Below are positions 12,500 through 26,004 of a stretch of 64,000 nt of DNA, piece by piece. Made by a program: the position numbers and the translations under genes. The DNA comes from Adineta steineri (Eukaryota > Rotifera > Eurotatoria > Adinetida > Adinetidae), in NCBI GenBank assembly GCA_905250115.1, contig CAJNOI010000055.1:461320-525319 (forward strand), read 5' to 3'. The first letter of the stretch is position 1. Every line of letters begins with the position of its first letter. The notes beneath the pieces are model-generated. The model saw only the letters and a program-made list of their open reading frames with translations, was not told the DNA's origin and made no database searches.

Positions 12500-13135
12500 T
12501 TAATTTGAAGTTTTAGGTACAAGATCATTAAGTGAATAAACAGCTGAATTTAAAACATCAACAATCCGATTTAAAAATGAATAAAGTTTTTCACTTGTTT
12601 TTTCACGTTGTTGTTTTTGTTCTTCAAGTATAACACGAAGTGTTTCACGTGCTTGATGTGGTCGTAATTCATTTATTAAATGATGAATATTAATAAAAAG
12701 AAGTTCAATTTCATTTAATTTTTGTTCACGTAATGTTATATTGCCACTATCAGTACTTGGTGTTAATGTTGAACGTGAAACAATTTGTAATAGATCAAGA
12801 TAATTTGTTAATATTGCAAAACATAATTTTTTTAGTTCACCTTTATAATCATCTGGACGTGTATAAACACGTTGAATTTGTTGAGCTGCTAATGGACGAA
12901 TAATTGGTTCTGAATGATCAATACCATTAACAAAAAGACCAAATAAGTCATAAGGACCCTATAATAGAAAAACCGATTATAGAAAATAATTTATATTGAA
13001 GAAAATTATTACGTCGATGGGTGGTGGTGGTTGTAAGATTTTATTATTTTGACTAATATTATCATTACTAAATAATTCAATATAGCTCATTGGTGGCAAT
13101 GGAAATGCACTGCTTAAGACTGGTGGTGGTTCCAT
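12500..13135 (-). CDS. MED7: Mediator complex subunit 7
   Basis: Two exons on the minus strand, 13135-13013 and 12958-12500, separated by a 54-nt GT-AG intron in phase 0, give 193 residues. The N-terminus has the proline-rich PPPVLSS and the LPPMSYIELFSNDNI segment that corresponds to MED7 PPPMQYI...YTDENI, followed by PPPID. The second exon begins GPYDLFG and contains IIRPL, then the most conserved part of the family, HHLINELRPHQARETLRV, followed by a helical EEQKQQREKTSEKLYSFLNR. Human MED7 is 233 residues, so this copy is compact but complete. MED7 sits in the Mediator middle module as the hinge with MED21 and is needed for RNA polymerase II transcription. It is head-to-head with ARL8 over about 1.3 kb and tail-close to the GNAT gene. 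Confidence 0.93.
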
Positions 13136-14461
13136 AGATGAAATTCAATCTGAAATGAATGAGAGTAGTATTGTATCATTCTTTCATTGTCATTGTGTTC
13201 AACGAAGAATTTTCATTGGAAATTTCTTTTTTGTCGCTAATAATAGCGCCACAAGACATATCACTAGAAGTTTTCCTTTGGCTGTTATAAAGAATTCTAG
13301 ATTGTTTTGACTGTTTTATCTGTATTAGAATGAAGAAATTACATTAAATAAACAAAAAAATGTACGGATTTATTATTCTTTAAGAATTCTTCAATAGAGA
13401 CTAATTCCTTAATCAAGATATCGACACCATACTCCTGTATTATTTTCTTTTATTGTTAACTTTCGAATCTTTCATTAATTTCTATTCATTCCATTAAATA
13501 ACGTGAAAGAATAATCAAGATAATTAGCTTCCGATTTTACTATTATTAATAACAAGTATAAACTTATTTATTTAACGCAATTTATATTCTTTCAACTTAA
13601 TTCATTTGAAATCCTTACAGATATTCTTTCTTTATTGACAAATAAAGTAGTCTCACCCAAAATTAAACCATCGAGATACTTCTATAAATCTGAAGAAGTA
13701 AATAGTATCAAAAAACATTCATAATTACATCAACTAATTTCAATACAATCAGAGAAATCGATTAGATTTTTCATACGATAAAGTTAATAAATTATTTTTA
13801 ANNNNNNNNNNNNNNNNNNNNNNNNNNNNNNNNNNNNNNNNNNNNNNNNNNNNNNNNNNNNNNNNNNNNNNNNNNNNNNNNNNNNNNNNNNNNNNNNNNN
13901 NAAATCGATTAGATTTTTCATACGATAAAGTTAATAAATTATTTTTAATTTAGATGTTCAACTCTGCTAATCGATAGTTTAAAGATTTTATTTCATCTGA
14001 CGTATCCGTAGAATATAACCTGGTCGTTTGTTATATGTTCTTACGAGTTAACAATGCATCTTGTTAGACCATTAGCGACACTCGCCTTCTTTTTACATAT
14101 ATAGAAGGAAAAACTTATATTTTAATAATGTCTTCACTACTACAATTTAGTGCATATGACATGAATCGTGTGTAATGAGTCATTTATTTAGCAATGAAAT
14201 GAGAAAAGCAAGAAAAACGAATGATCTTTAACCCTTTCGAGACAGGTTGTTACTATAATGATCAGTACTCGAAAAACGTTTTAAATATCTAGATGCATAC
14301 CATTTTCTATTTTTTGTTGTAATTGCTATTAGCTATAAAGAGGACTCTGTTTGTGTAGTAATCATATAGTAGAAGTGAATAAAGACTAACTAAATTTAAG
14401 TATTACACTGCTATTGAAAAGATTAATTCATTTCTAGACTTAAAATATTTATTTTTGAACA
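13136..14461. other. Bidirectional intergenic region between MED7 and ARL8, with assembly gap
   Basis: Contains the divergent promoters of MED7 (-) and ARL8 (+). A run of 100 N at 13802-13901 marks a scaffold join. The 47 nt before it (13755-13801) are repeated exactly after it (13902-13948), so the join may be an unmerged overlap. No further gene is seen. Confidence 0.8.
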
Positions 14462-15319
14462 ATGTTTGCTTTCGTACAACGTGTCCTTGATTGGTTTAAG
14501 AGTTTATTTTGGAAAGAAGAAATGGAACTAACACTTGTTGGTTTACAAAATTCAGGCAAAACAACATTTGTTAATTTAATTGCATCAGGTCAATATTCAG
14601 AAGATATGATACCGACTGTTGGTTTTAATATGAGAAAAATTACAAAAGGAAATGTAACAATTAAAGTACGTTTTTTTCTAAATTGACAAACAATGTGAAA
14701 TAAATTTCAATATTTTTAGATTTGGGATATTGGTATGTATTGATGATTCTATTGTACTTTGAAATAAGATTTTTATTTTCATTGGATTATAATAGGTGGT
14801 CAACCTCGTTTTCGTAGTATGTGGGAACGTTATTGTCGTGGTGTTAATGCAATTGTGTATGTATAATTAAATTATATATGAATAGAATTAAGATGATTTT
14901 TCTTTGTTCTCAAAATAGGTTTATGGTTGATGCAGCAGATCATGATAAACTTGATGCAGCAAAACAAGAATTTAGTAATCTATTAGAAAAACCTCAACTT
15001 CAAGGTATTCCCGTACTTGTACTTGGTAACAAACGTGATCTACCAAATGCACTTGAAGTACAAGAACTTATTCAAAGATTGTAATATAATTTCTTTTGTT
15101 AGAATAAAATTATTTATTTTTCTTATCTAGGGATCTGTCTCCAATTAAAGATCGAGAAATTTGTTGTTATTCTATATCTTGTAAAGAAAAGGAAAATATT
15201 GGTAAATAGAAAAAGAAAAGAAAAGAAAAGATTTTGTTTTATGTTCTTATATTTTTAATTTAGATATAACACTTCAATGGCTTATTCAACATTCTAAATC
15301 GAACAGTAGTCGTTCGTAA
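14462..15319 (+). CDS. ARL8: ADP-ribosylation factor-like GTPase 8
   Basis: Six exons, 14462-14665, 14720-14732, 14796-14856, 14919-15080, 15131-15201 and 15264-15319, all with GT-AG introns of 50-63 nt, give 188 residues (ARL8 is 186). The second exon is a 13-nt microexon that encodes the G3 motif region (IWDIG, joined to GQ). Visible motifs are the P-loop GLQNSGKT (residues 27-34), the switch Thr in [20 protein letters not shown] and the SCK G5 motif. The N-terminus [23 protein letters not shown] is the ARL8 amphipathic helix, which lacks the myristoylation glycine of ARFs. ARL8 acts on lysosomes, recruiting kinesin adaptors for outward transport. Identity is firm at family level; ARL8A and ARL8B are not distinguishable here. 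Confidence 0.95.
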
Positions 15320-17172
15320 AAAGTCAAGATGTCATTGCATTTTTTGAAAAGTTTCAATGTCTATACAGGCAACGATAAAAAGCTTTTATTTTCTTTTTCT
15401 TTCATTCCATAAAAATATGTTTCTTTACTTTTACTCTTCTATTTCATATTTTTTTTCTTCTGTCCTATTTGTATAAAACAAACGTCTTCTTTTCTTCTCT
15501 GTTGTGTATGTTTGTCAGTATTGCTATCTATTCATTTATTTATTTTATTCTATTTTGATTTTTATTGATTAAGAGAGAAACAAACAAAAAGTAGAAGGAG
15601 AATTATGTATATAACTAAGTTATTCTTTTAAAGATGGACACGTAAGAGATAAAAAAATATATATATTTGACTTAATAAATTTAAAATAACACAAAAAAAA
15701 GAGATAATAAATAAAGTTTCTACATAGAGTTCAATAGTCTCAAAAATGATTTGAAACTGGAATCGAGAATCCAGTTCTGGTTTCTTGAATATCATATGAA
15801 ACCGAAGCTGTTAGATCATTATAGATCTCACAGAAAAAAAGATTATTTCTCATTTTACCACACAGGAGAATCAACGTTTCATGATTTTGTAATGTTTTAT
15901 TCAAAAACTACTAAAGTTCTACATTGCGACCTTATTAAACACTAGGAAGTATTTATGGGTATGAGTATAAATAAAGAATATATGCTATACCTACCTTTGT
16001 ATTGCCATCAGAATCTATCTGTTCACACTCTGACTATCCGTCACTCCTTTACACTGCTATTCTGACGATATTTCAGTGGATGATTTTAAGAACTATTACT
16101 TTAGTACAAAGACTACTTCATATCCTTCTCCCTCTGAACAGTTTTTGTTTGTTTAGTTTTCTTGACTAATTGTATTAGTTTACCTATGAATTGTAAGCGA
16201 GCGAATCGATAAACTAGTTATTCGTGCACGGTTGTTAATGGTATTGATGCCATTATGGCTTGCTGTGCGACAGATGTTTGCAATAGAGTCATTAGTATGA
16301 AAAACTCGATTGTTTTCGTATTGATTCTCGATGTTGTTGTCATCCTACTGAAAGTCATCATTGTAAACTGCATAAGTAATATAGATGAATCGACAATATT
16401 TACAATACCCAGTGTTTTGTTTGTATTTAATCAGATTTCGGCTACTATATTGTCTCTTTTCCATAAATTTTCTTATCCATGATATTATCTAATGACTTCA
16501 TCAGAAAACATCAACGAACTGATTTTTTTCGTCTTATTCGTTACTTTAAAAGAGAGAAAAAGCTTCTAAAATATGATAAAAGTAGACTTCATTCACACTA
16601 TATTATATCAATAATATAAATGTACCCGATTGATATGAAAGCTATCAAATCTTAATAAATTATCAACAATGAAAGGAATTTAGCGATTGTTCTTGTAAAA
16701 TAGTTGAGATAATATGTATACATTTTATGCATTGCAAGACACTACGATTACATTCTGCACGATTATATTTTCCTAGTTTATTCTTTGGTTACATTAAATA
16801 AAAAATTTGGCAGTAAGATGTAATCGATAATATAATGAGAGCTGTTGACTGATAAAAACTCTCTTAACAACATACGTATATATCAATAAAGATTCGAATT
16901 AATTTAAACTTCATTTTTCAACTTAAAAATTAAAATAAAAGCGGTTGTTTAATGAACTATAAAAGAGAAAAATTCCATCGTATTGTTTGTTAGGTGTGTG
17001 TGTGTGACAAGTGGGGATATATAACATGCATAATTATCATCACAGCTTTGTAACACAAAATAAGAAAGAAAAAAAAGTGAAAACAAACAAAAAGAAAAAA
17101 ATCACCGGAATGAATGAAAATTAAAAAAGAACGAATAAGAACAAAAAAAACAGATTAATAACAAAATGTGAA
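15320..17172. other. Intergenic between convergent ARL8 and ZIP genes
   Basis: Both genes point into this 1.85 kb region. Pyrimidine-rich and poly-A/T runs (15380-15560, 17050-17160) suit 3' untranslated sequence. Short open frames near 15751-15945 and 16255-16482 show no motif and are not called. Confidence 0.55.
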
Positions 17173-19366
17173 CTATCTTGATGAACGAATTATACTATCT
17201 TCAAATAACGCTAATAAAAACATAATGGCAATACCAAGTAAAAAGCCAATATTAACAACTATGAAACGTTTAAACTCAACTTGTCCATCAGCTAACAAAG
17301 TAGGCAGCTAAAAGAAATAAATTTTTATCAAATTGATTTTTTTAATAAAAAAAATATACCAAATCAACAAGTGCTATGTAAAGAAACATGCCAATAGTAA
17401 CTGCAAATATCCATTGACGAATATCATCATTACTTGATAATCCTGCACCAATAAAAAATCCTATAATAGCTGTTGTAGCTGAAAGAAAATTCCATAAAAC
17501 AGCTCGATAATGTGTAAAACCAGATTGAATTAATACAGCATAATCTCCTGAAGAATTAAACAAAAAAAAAATTTCTATGCGTAAATTAGAAGAAATCTTT
17601 ACCTAATTCATGAGGTAATTCATGAAAAGCAATAGCTAATGTCGTTGTCATTCCTAGAATAAGATCTTGACTAAATGCTGCACCAATTGCAAGACCATCT
17701 GCAAAATTATGAATTCCATCTCCAATCAATACCATCCAACCAGTTGATTTAATTGCTAAAAAAAAACAGATTAAACATAATCATTTTGTTTTTTTCGATA
17801 TTTTATCATGCTGAAATGAGTAGAAATATCTGGCATTTATCTATTAGTTCGATTAGAATAAGTGAGCAAGCGATTGATTTAAATAAAAGAAAGAAACATA
17901 AACAAACCGTGCTCGATACCAGGTGCATAAACAGATTTTGCTGAAATTCATACAAGTACAAATCAAAAATTTTATAGCAGAGTGATTTATTCAGTCATAG
18001 TTCACAGCAATCAAATCTGTTAAAAAGCTAAAGATGAAAATTTTATTCAATTACTTTTTATTTTTTGAATAACTGGATTTGTATTTTTTAAATCAGTTGT
18101 GTCTTGTGAACTTTTAACAACAACAGTTACTGGTGTATGATCATCGCTATCCTTTAAATTTCCTTTTGAATCATGTTTTAATAATGATGTTGTTGGTCGA
18201 ACATCATTTGAATAAGCACATGGAACACATGTTACATTTTTATTAGTACTATTATTATGAAAAGTTTGATTGGCAGTTGATAATGATGATCCTGTACTGA
18301 TTTCATTTGATACATGTTGATGTAAATTATGATGCATATGATTATGTAAACGATGACTATGTTCTAAATCAGCATCAATATCAAGTGGTGTATGTTCACA
18401 AACTTCTCCATCTGGATGAGAATGATTATGATGAGGTATTGCATGACTATGACCATGTGCATGAAAATGAACAGAATTCTAAATAAAATTCATGAATTTA
18501 AAAGATTATTTGGTTTGTTCATTTTAACGTACAGCATTTTTATGTTTATAATGAGCAAATGAATGAAGAAGAACTTCCAAGAGATAAAAACTATAAAGAA
18601 CTAAAACGAAAAACGTTTCAAATATTTTCAATTCATTAACATACTTAATACACTTGTTAACATTTTCCATACATATTTAGGTACTGAAAATGATGTATGA
18701 CCATGATCATCGTGATGATCATGATGACCGTGACCACCGTGAAGATCAAGAGCCTAATAATACAATCAAAGAAAACTTTCATGGTTTTTTGAAAAACATA
18801 CAAGAGGAATTAAATGAAACATTGTATCACCAAAAAGTGTTCCAACAGCAAGAGCAGTAAATAGCGTAAGTACATATTGAAATGAGACTTTATATAACAT
18901 AGGAAAAGCTAATAAGCCAGCAAGTGGCAACGCAGATACAGTAAAAACAGCTAAAAATCCATAACCATATTCTATAAAAACAAAATTTTCTATATACTAA
19001 TATATTTTAATTATTAACCAAAACTTACTTTCCAGACTAGTCGGTGGTGTGGGCTTATGTGATTCATGACAAGACTTATTAAGAATTTCTTCTGCAAGAT
19101 CATGACATTTACTATTGAAGTCATGTTTAAAAAATAGTTCTGATTTAATTAATGGAGGATGTTTATCAGAAACTGAACAAAGTGCATAAGAAGTATTAGA
19201 TAATAAACACTATTTATTTAATAAAAGACAAAAAGAAAAAGAAATCATTCGAATAAATATCATATTATTTATCACTTACTGATTTCGATGAAACAATATT
19301 TGTGGAGAAGATTAAAATAAAACAAATTAACGAAAGAATTAGATGAATAAAATGTAAAAAATTCAT
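17173..19366 (-). CDS. ZIP zinc transporter, LIV-1 subfamily (SLC39)
   Basis: Nine exons on the minus strand, 19366-19280, 19209-19029, 18971-18802, 18753-18645, 18600-18533, 18478-18055, 17755-17603, 17547-17360 and 17307-17173, with all phases matching, give 504 residues. A signal peptide is followed by a short Cys-containing ectodomain ([22 protein letters not shown]). The membrane part includes [32 protein letters not shown] and [16 protein letters not shown], then the diagnostic [13 protein letters not shown] metal-binding helix. Two His-rich loops are present: [12 protein letters not shown], and a long second loop with [18 protein letters not shown]. It would import zinc (or iron/manganese) into the cytosol from outside or from an organelle. 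HELPHELGD points to the ZIP4/5/6/10/12 group rather than ZIP8/14 or ZIP7/13; the CPALLYQ motif of ZIP6/10 is absent. The 299-nt intron before 17755 is longer than the rest. Confidence 0.9.
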
Positions 19367-21502
19367 ATCTAAAAACTAAAAATAGATATGATTTTCTTTC
19401 TTCTTTTCAAGTAAAAAGAAAATATTCAATAACTTTTCTCTCATGCATAATCAAAGTATATCCTTCCTGTGAAGAAAAAAGTATCTTCTATTTTCTAATC
19501 GAACTAATACCCTATATACTTATTTTTTTTTGTTATATCTGGCTATTGACGATCGAATTACATGAATGAAAAAAATAGTTATATTTTAAAATCTTAGGCT
19601 TCTAACAATCCTAACATTCATTCATGTTTTCATTCAAAAATTTCCAGCTAATAGAAAAAAAAAGATATGACCCGGTAAAAAACATTATTTTGTAAACAAA
19701 CCCTATCAATCATATATTATTTACTTATATGTAGTAAAAATAATAATACTCCACACCCATAGATACTCGTGACATAAAGCTTAAAATAAGATATGATCAG
19801 TAAAAAACCTATCACTCTTTTTTTTTGTATTCTAAAAGAATAGTAAATTATCAACGTGCTAAAATCTACACATATAAGAAACAGAACACAGAAGCGTAAT
19901 AAAGAATGTTCGAAAAAAAACGACAGAACAAATAAGAGAGTATAAGAATGAAGAAAGGAAATAAGCAAAAAAAGAAATCATATTACTATACGTTTACATC
20001 GCATAAGACCATGAAAAAAAACCTTTTTTAGCCAAGCCACGAGAACGAGGAAAAAAAAAGCTTTCGCTCGGGTATAAGTAAATGTATTGTTGTTGACGAT
20101 GAAAATGGCGGACAAGAAGAGAGAATATCCCGACGTTCTCCCTCTCGCTTTATCGTTACTCTGATATATTATGTGAACACGCACGCGCACATTAAAGAAG
20201 AAACACTCTGGCAGCAGAAAAGAAAAACATAGAAAAAAAGAGAAAATTTCATGCTTGCGACACATGCGCTTACCATGAAAAACAATCTGTACAGTACAAT
20301 AATCTATCTATAGACTTTGAACAACATTATAAATTTTATCACGTAGAAAAAAATTTATTTTCTTATTTTTGAAAGTTTTATTTTTCTACGGTAAATTATA
20401 TACATATACGTTAGTGTATCTAAATACAATAATACACTTAAATATAAAATCAAACCTTTGGTCACACATATATGTATATACTAATGCCCGTATCTACTAT
20501 AGTTATTGATGTCGCATTGACTATATAAAAAAGAAAACAACAGTACTACTAGCCGGAGAATAAACTTAAAATTTATAATAATAAAAATAAATGTTATTAT
20601 TGTGTTTAGAGGGTTTCTAATATTTATTTTTGACATTTCTTTGATTATTCTATCAATTATGCCCGATAGATTCAAAATATAACTGTTTCTATGAAATTAA
20701 AAGTTCTACATGAACGACGATTTTATATTTAAATTTTAGTTGATAGATATATATTCATCATAGTTTGATCATACTTCATTCAAGTATAATTGTTCAGTTG
20801 TTGCTGTCTATTGAAATTTGATAATTGCAATGTCATGATAAGCTGATATTTCGCTTATAAAGTTCAAAATTCATTTCTCTTTGATCGATCAGATGAAGTT
20901 ACTTGTGCGTTACTGATTATATAATACACACACATCCATTCTTCAAGATTTTTTACTCTTTTATTAATACATTCACATAACATATCATTCTGTCCATTTT
21001 GAGCTTCTTTTTTTATTTTTAAATTTGATATTTTTGTAACAAATCTTCAAAGTCTATCTATGTATATTTATATACATATTCTAACAATAAGCAATGTAAA
21101 TATGTATATATGTGCACATATGAAGAGCGAGAGATGCCACTTGATGTATGGGTACATCGATATAGCAATGAATTAACGTTAGTCGACCGATTGGCCGCTT
21201 GAATGTATTTAGTCATAGTGAAACGAGAGAAAAAGAGAAAGAAAAAAAACGAACTGGTTCATTCTCGTCGAGAGAACACTGCCCTTTATAGTGTGGCTTG
21301 AATGACAGCAAGAAAACGACCCACCGGTCATTTGATCATCCTTCTTCATATGATGAACATCATTGTGCTATAGAAACGTTCACGTAGTAGATATATGATT
21401 GACGCCACCATCTATTTTCTTTTCATAAGGAAAAAAAAGAGAAAGAAACTCATGCAGCTGACCTAGCTCGTCTATCATACATTTATTATTATTTTCTTTT
21501 AG
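19367..21502. other. Divergent intergenic region between ZIP and innexin genes
   Basis: About 2.1 kb of AT-rich sequence with purine-rich tracts (19860-20040, 21215-21260). It presumably holds both promoters. Open frames at 19717-19968, 19978-20265 and 20481-20675 (minus) are low-complexity and unsupported. Confidence 0.55.
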
Positions 21503-23145
21503 ATGTCACTTTATTTAATTACAGACGCATTTCGAAAACTCGGTTCGCCGGATATAAAAAATGATGATATTTATGATCGAATAAGTCGTAAATATTCATT
21601 AGTTATACTTGGTGTTTCATTTTTAATTGTCAGCTCATCACAATTTATTGGTAATCCAATCAATTGTTATACACAAAATATGGGTAGCCATGCTGGTTAT
21701 GTTAATTGGGTTTGTTGGATCAGTTCATCATACTATTTACCGTTTGACCAACCATTACCATCACGTTATGAAAAACGGCCTGAAAACATGTAAGTAACAA
21801 AATAGGAAAAAAAAGCAGACGTGATTTTTTAATGAACTCATTTCTATTTTACTTATCTTTTAGTCCATATTATCAATGGGTACCATTTATCTTACTTTGT
21901 ATGATGTTTCTTTTCTATATGCCCGGTTTTATATGGCGTAATCTTAATAAAGCATGTGGAATTAATACAAAAATTATTTCAAAAATGGTTACTGATTTAG
22001 ATCAATTAGATGGAGAAAAACGAGAAAAAGCTGTACGAGGTTTAGCTAAACATATTGATAAAGCATTAGCTTATCATCGAGAATATGAATATGGTTTAAT
22101 GTATAATATTCGTCGACGTGCTGGATCAATTCTTTGTTGTACAATGGGTCGTCATTCAGGAAATTATCTAGCTTTTACATATATTCTAGTTAAATTACTT
22201 TATATTGGCAATGCAATTGGTCAATTATTTCTTTTAAATGTATTTATGGGTCGTGGATTTAGTCTTATTGGTTTTGAAGTAATGAATCGATGGTGGAATA
22301 ATCAAGATCTTGAAGTTGTGGAACGATTTCCAAGAATAACAATGTGTAAATTTATTATTCGTACACTTGGTGATAATATTCAACCATATGATGTTCAATG
22401 TCTTTTACCGATTAATATTTATAATGAAAAAGTATGAAATTTATTTTTAAATAGGAAACAGCTGGATTCATTGACCTCAATGACTTTTGAGTGAGCGGAG
22501 TCAAATAATGGAGAAAGTCTTATTTAAATGATCAGTTACTTTCAGAAAGAAATTAATATATCGAGACAGACTTGTTTATTTTCCTTACATACTTTTATTT
22601 TAATACAAAATGAATCAAAAATATTCTGTTTTTTTTCCGGCTGATTTATTGATTACCGTTAATAAAATATTTTTCTTTAGATTTTCATGATGATTTGGTT
22701 CTGGCTTGCATTCGTTGCTATTACTTCAGTATATGGTCTTATTAAATGGTTTTATTATTTTACAACAAGTGCTCGTATTAATTTTGTTCAACGATTTTTA
22801 GAAGCAAATGAAATTCGTTATTATAAATCATCTACACCACGTCTTGTTTTAAAAAATGAACATGATGATCATACACCATACAAACGTGTAGAAGATTTTG
22901 TTGAGAATTATTGTCGACAAGATGGTCTTCTTCTTTTACGTATTATTAAAAAAAATACAAATAATGTTATTGCCGGAGAAGTTATTTGTGCTCTATGGGA
23001 TAATTGGAAAGTCTTACCACAAATACGTTTTAATACATCAATAGAATCAGATAATGGTGGACAAAGTATTGGTTTAGGTGTTAAAAATCCATTGAAACAA
23101 AATAATATGGGTGAAGTCAATGAAAAATTATTATCACCAATGTAA
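21503..23145 (+). CDS. Innexin gap-junction protein
   Basis: Three exons, 21503-21789, 21864-22431 and 22681-23145, with phases matching, give 439 residues. The second exon starts within the innexin signature YYQWVPF. Four membrane segments are visible: YSLVILGVSFLIVSSSQFIG, WVPFILLCMMFLFYMPGFIW, a third around YILVKLLYIGNAIGQLFLLNVFM, and IFMMIWFWLAFVAITSVYGL. Each extracellular loop carries the expected two cysteines (NPINCY...VNWVCW, and TMCKF...DVQCLLP). The C-terminal tail is about 130 residues. Innexins form intercellular channels or hemichannels between invertebrate cells. The final intron is 249 nt, larger than the first (74 nt). A possible poly-A signal lies in the AATAATAAAAG run after 23300. 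Confidence 0.94.
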
Positions 23146-24219
23146 TGCATTATGAAAAATGAATATGGAATCGATTAAAAAGAGCATGATCATATTACTA
23201 TTATTTGTTTCTTGTTTACATGCAGAACCTAATAGTTAGATATCTATATATATATGGTTTATTATTATGTTTATTATTGTGTATTTCGTTCTGTTTATGT
23301 AGTGAATAATAAAAGTTTTGTAAAACTGAGTTTTATTGATTCACTTGAAGTTTTCAATTGATTTTTAGTCTAATATACAGTTTTGGTTAACATATAGGAG
23401 AACTTCGATCGATTCCATTCAATATGTTTATAGCTGCAAACGTATAAATCGAACTCTGTATTAAAAATACGAATGCGATTTTAATTCTCATAATTCGATT
23501 ACATTTTGTCACTGAAGTAGTAATTCACGTTAAACAGTTCAAGAGTATGATTATATCTCTAAGCTTGTTAGATCAGACACTCGTTATCTCTGGAATCTTA
23601 TCTTTTGACATGAGAGTATGTGATATTTATAGATTAAAATTCTCTAAACAATTGTTTTTAAATTATGGGTTTGATCGAGTTAATTAGATATGTTGATTGA
23701 CACCAGGTAAATTTTTCCGCAATATACATAAAAATATGAATAAAATAATCCTAATTGATCGTATATCCTACTTGAAACGAAATTAAGTGTTCAGTGAAAC
23801 ATGGAAAGATATAATATTGCAAATCATGTACATATTTGCTATGTTGTTTATTTGTTGATTAATTTATCTGTCAAATATTTGACCTTAGTTCACCTACCGT
23901 GAATGTTGGCAAATCATAGTTGATGAATAATTTCGTTCTTTGCATCACTAGATTCATTACATTTATGAAAAATAGTTCTGTTTAACTATTGGCGCCATCT
24001 ATTATAACTAAATTTTAGATTTATTCTAACCTATATTTCCGAGAAGCTTCTTGTGACAATAAATCATTAACATCATTTTGTATATTTGTTCATTCTAACA
24101 CTTAATTCTATGTTATAATTGGTCAATCCGTCAAATACCATGTCCTACTATGATACGCTGGCAAAAATTCTGATCAATCCTAAAATTGTATCAATTTTCT
24201 AACTGTTTCACTGATAAAT
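23146..24219. other. Intergenic between innexin and TMED10
   Basis: AT-rich; no gene or clear repeat seen. It contains the innexin 3' end and the TMED10 promoter. Confidence 0.6.
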
Positions 24220-24927
24220 ATGCAATTCTCCACTCTTAGTACGTTACCTGTTTTATTATTACTGATTGAATATGCAGCTTCGATCAGTTTCAATTTACCG
24301 ATTAATACAAGAAAATGTTTAAAAGAAGAAGTTCATAAAGTACAGTTTTCTTTCAAAAACAAATGACATCATTTTCTCAATGATTTCTTTCGTTTTTCTT
24401 AGGATACAATGGTTACTGGTGATTATGATATAACAGTTCTTCCTGGTTTATCAACGCATCTTGATGTAAAAGATACCAAAGGACATACACTTTATAATAA
24501 AGAAGATGCTACTAAAGGAAGATTTGCTTTTACAACTGAAGAATATGATATATTTGAAGTATGTTTTGAAACAAAATTACCACATGGTCAACAAACACAT
24601 CACTTATCACCACAACATACTACAAAAGAAGTATCAATTAAAATAAAACATGGTGTAGAAACAAAAGATTATGATGCATTAGCTAAAGCTAATAAACTCA
24701 AACCATTAGAAGTTGAATTAAATCGTTTAGAAGATTTATCAGCTGCAATTGTATCCGATTTTGCATATATGAAACAACGTGAAGAAGAAATGCGTGATAC
24801 AAACGAATCAACAAATAATAAAGTTCTTTATTTTTCCATATTTTCAATGTGTTGTTTAATGAGTTTAGCTATTTGGCAAGTTCTCTATTTACGACGATAT
24901 TTCAAAGCTAAAAAACTCATTGATTAA
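24220..24927 (+). CDS. TMED10: p24 cargo receptor TMED10
   Basis: Two exons, 24220-24339 and 24403-24927, give 214 residues (human TMED10 is 219). The first exon was located by hand: it encodes a signal peptide ending near EYAAS and the mature start [19 protein letters not shown], which is diagnostic of TMED10. The second exon has the GOLD domain ([28 protein letters not shown]), a coiled-coil region ([19 protein letters not shown]), a transmembrane helix and a tail [13 protein letters not shown]. The tail keeps the dilysine COPI signal; the paired aromatics for COPII binding are YF instead of FF. It cycles between ER and Golgi as part of p24 heterotetramers, sorting cargo such as GPI-anchored proteins. 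Confidence is high. Confidence 0.95.
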
Positions 24928-26004
24928 TCCTTCCATATTCAAACTCAAAAGAACTATAAACATTGTTTTCTTCTTTCGTTTTTTCTTTATGCATTCTAAT
25001 TATTAAAAAAAACCAGAAAAACAACAACAACTATTATTTCATATTAAGGTTCTGTTTTTATTTTTGACTAATCTCGTTTTTTTTTTCGTTTTTGCTGTTT
25101 TGTAGAATAAGTTTTATTATAATATTTCGATTGTGGTTTAGGAAGTCAATCAAAGATTTAAGAAAAATAAGTTTTTTTTTTATTCTATTTAGAAGCATTT
25201 ATCGATTAATTAAGTAAATAAGAAATGTTGATAATATTATGATTTTAAAGTGAAATTAATCATTATTTTTAAGAAGACAAACGATATTATACGAAATAAA
25301 TCAACACAATATATCTTTCAGCAGTAAACAGTTGCACACGCACACATCTGGACTTTGTTTGGACTGGATTTTGAATATTTTGCTTATTGAATGAAGATCT
25401 GATACTTTTGCTAATCAGCATTATTGTTGTAATTAAAAAATAGAAGAATAATATTTGTTGAAATCATCTTTTTCAGTTATCAAAAGATGGAATGTTTTAT
25501 AAAAGATTTGTTGATAAATCAAAAACTTATATCGAATAAAAGAAAACGTTGCGTGCATTTACTCTGATACATTTAAATAAAGAAAAAACTTGATCTTTCA
25601 CATCCCTTCTTATTACATATAGATCTTTTCACATAATTGTAAGAAAGAATATATTTCACAATGATACAACAACCATTCAAACTATAAAGCAAACAATACT
25701 CTATTATATTGATAGTATATCCATTGAGATGAATTCTTTCTGATGAAATATATCATTTATCGCACCATTATTATTTTAGACTTACTTCCAACTTTCGTCA
25801 TGTTTTATTTCTTTTACACGTAATGTTGATGCATAAGAATGCGTCAGAAGAGAACAGTGAAATGGGAATGTAATCTTGCACAACACACACGACACACTTA
25901 CTCATTACTGTCATGCGTCGTTCGTAGAATTGTTATAACATATCAAATATAAATATCTTTGTGCATATTCTTCAAAACTATTTACATTCAAATTTGAGAC
26001 TTCA
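24928..26004. other. Intergenic between TMED10 and AlkB-like gene
   Basis: AT-rich with T and A homopolymers near 25000-25180, consistent with the TMED10 3' untranslated region. No other gene or repeat recognised. Confidence 0.6.

Noticed and set aside
16255..16482. 75-residue hydrophobic open frame
   Set aside because: Lies in convergent 3' sequence of ARL8 and the ZIP gene; hydrophobicity follows from T-rich DNA.
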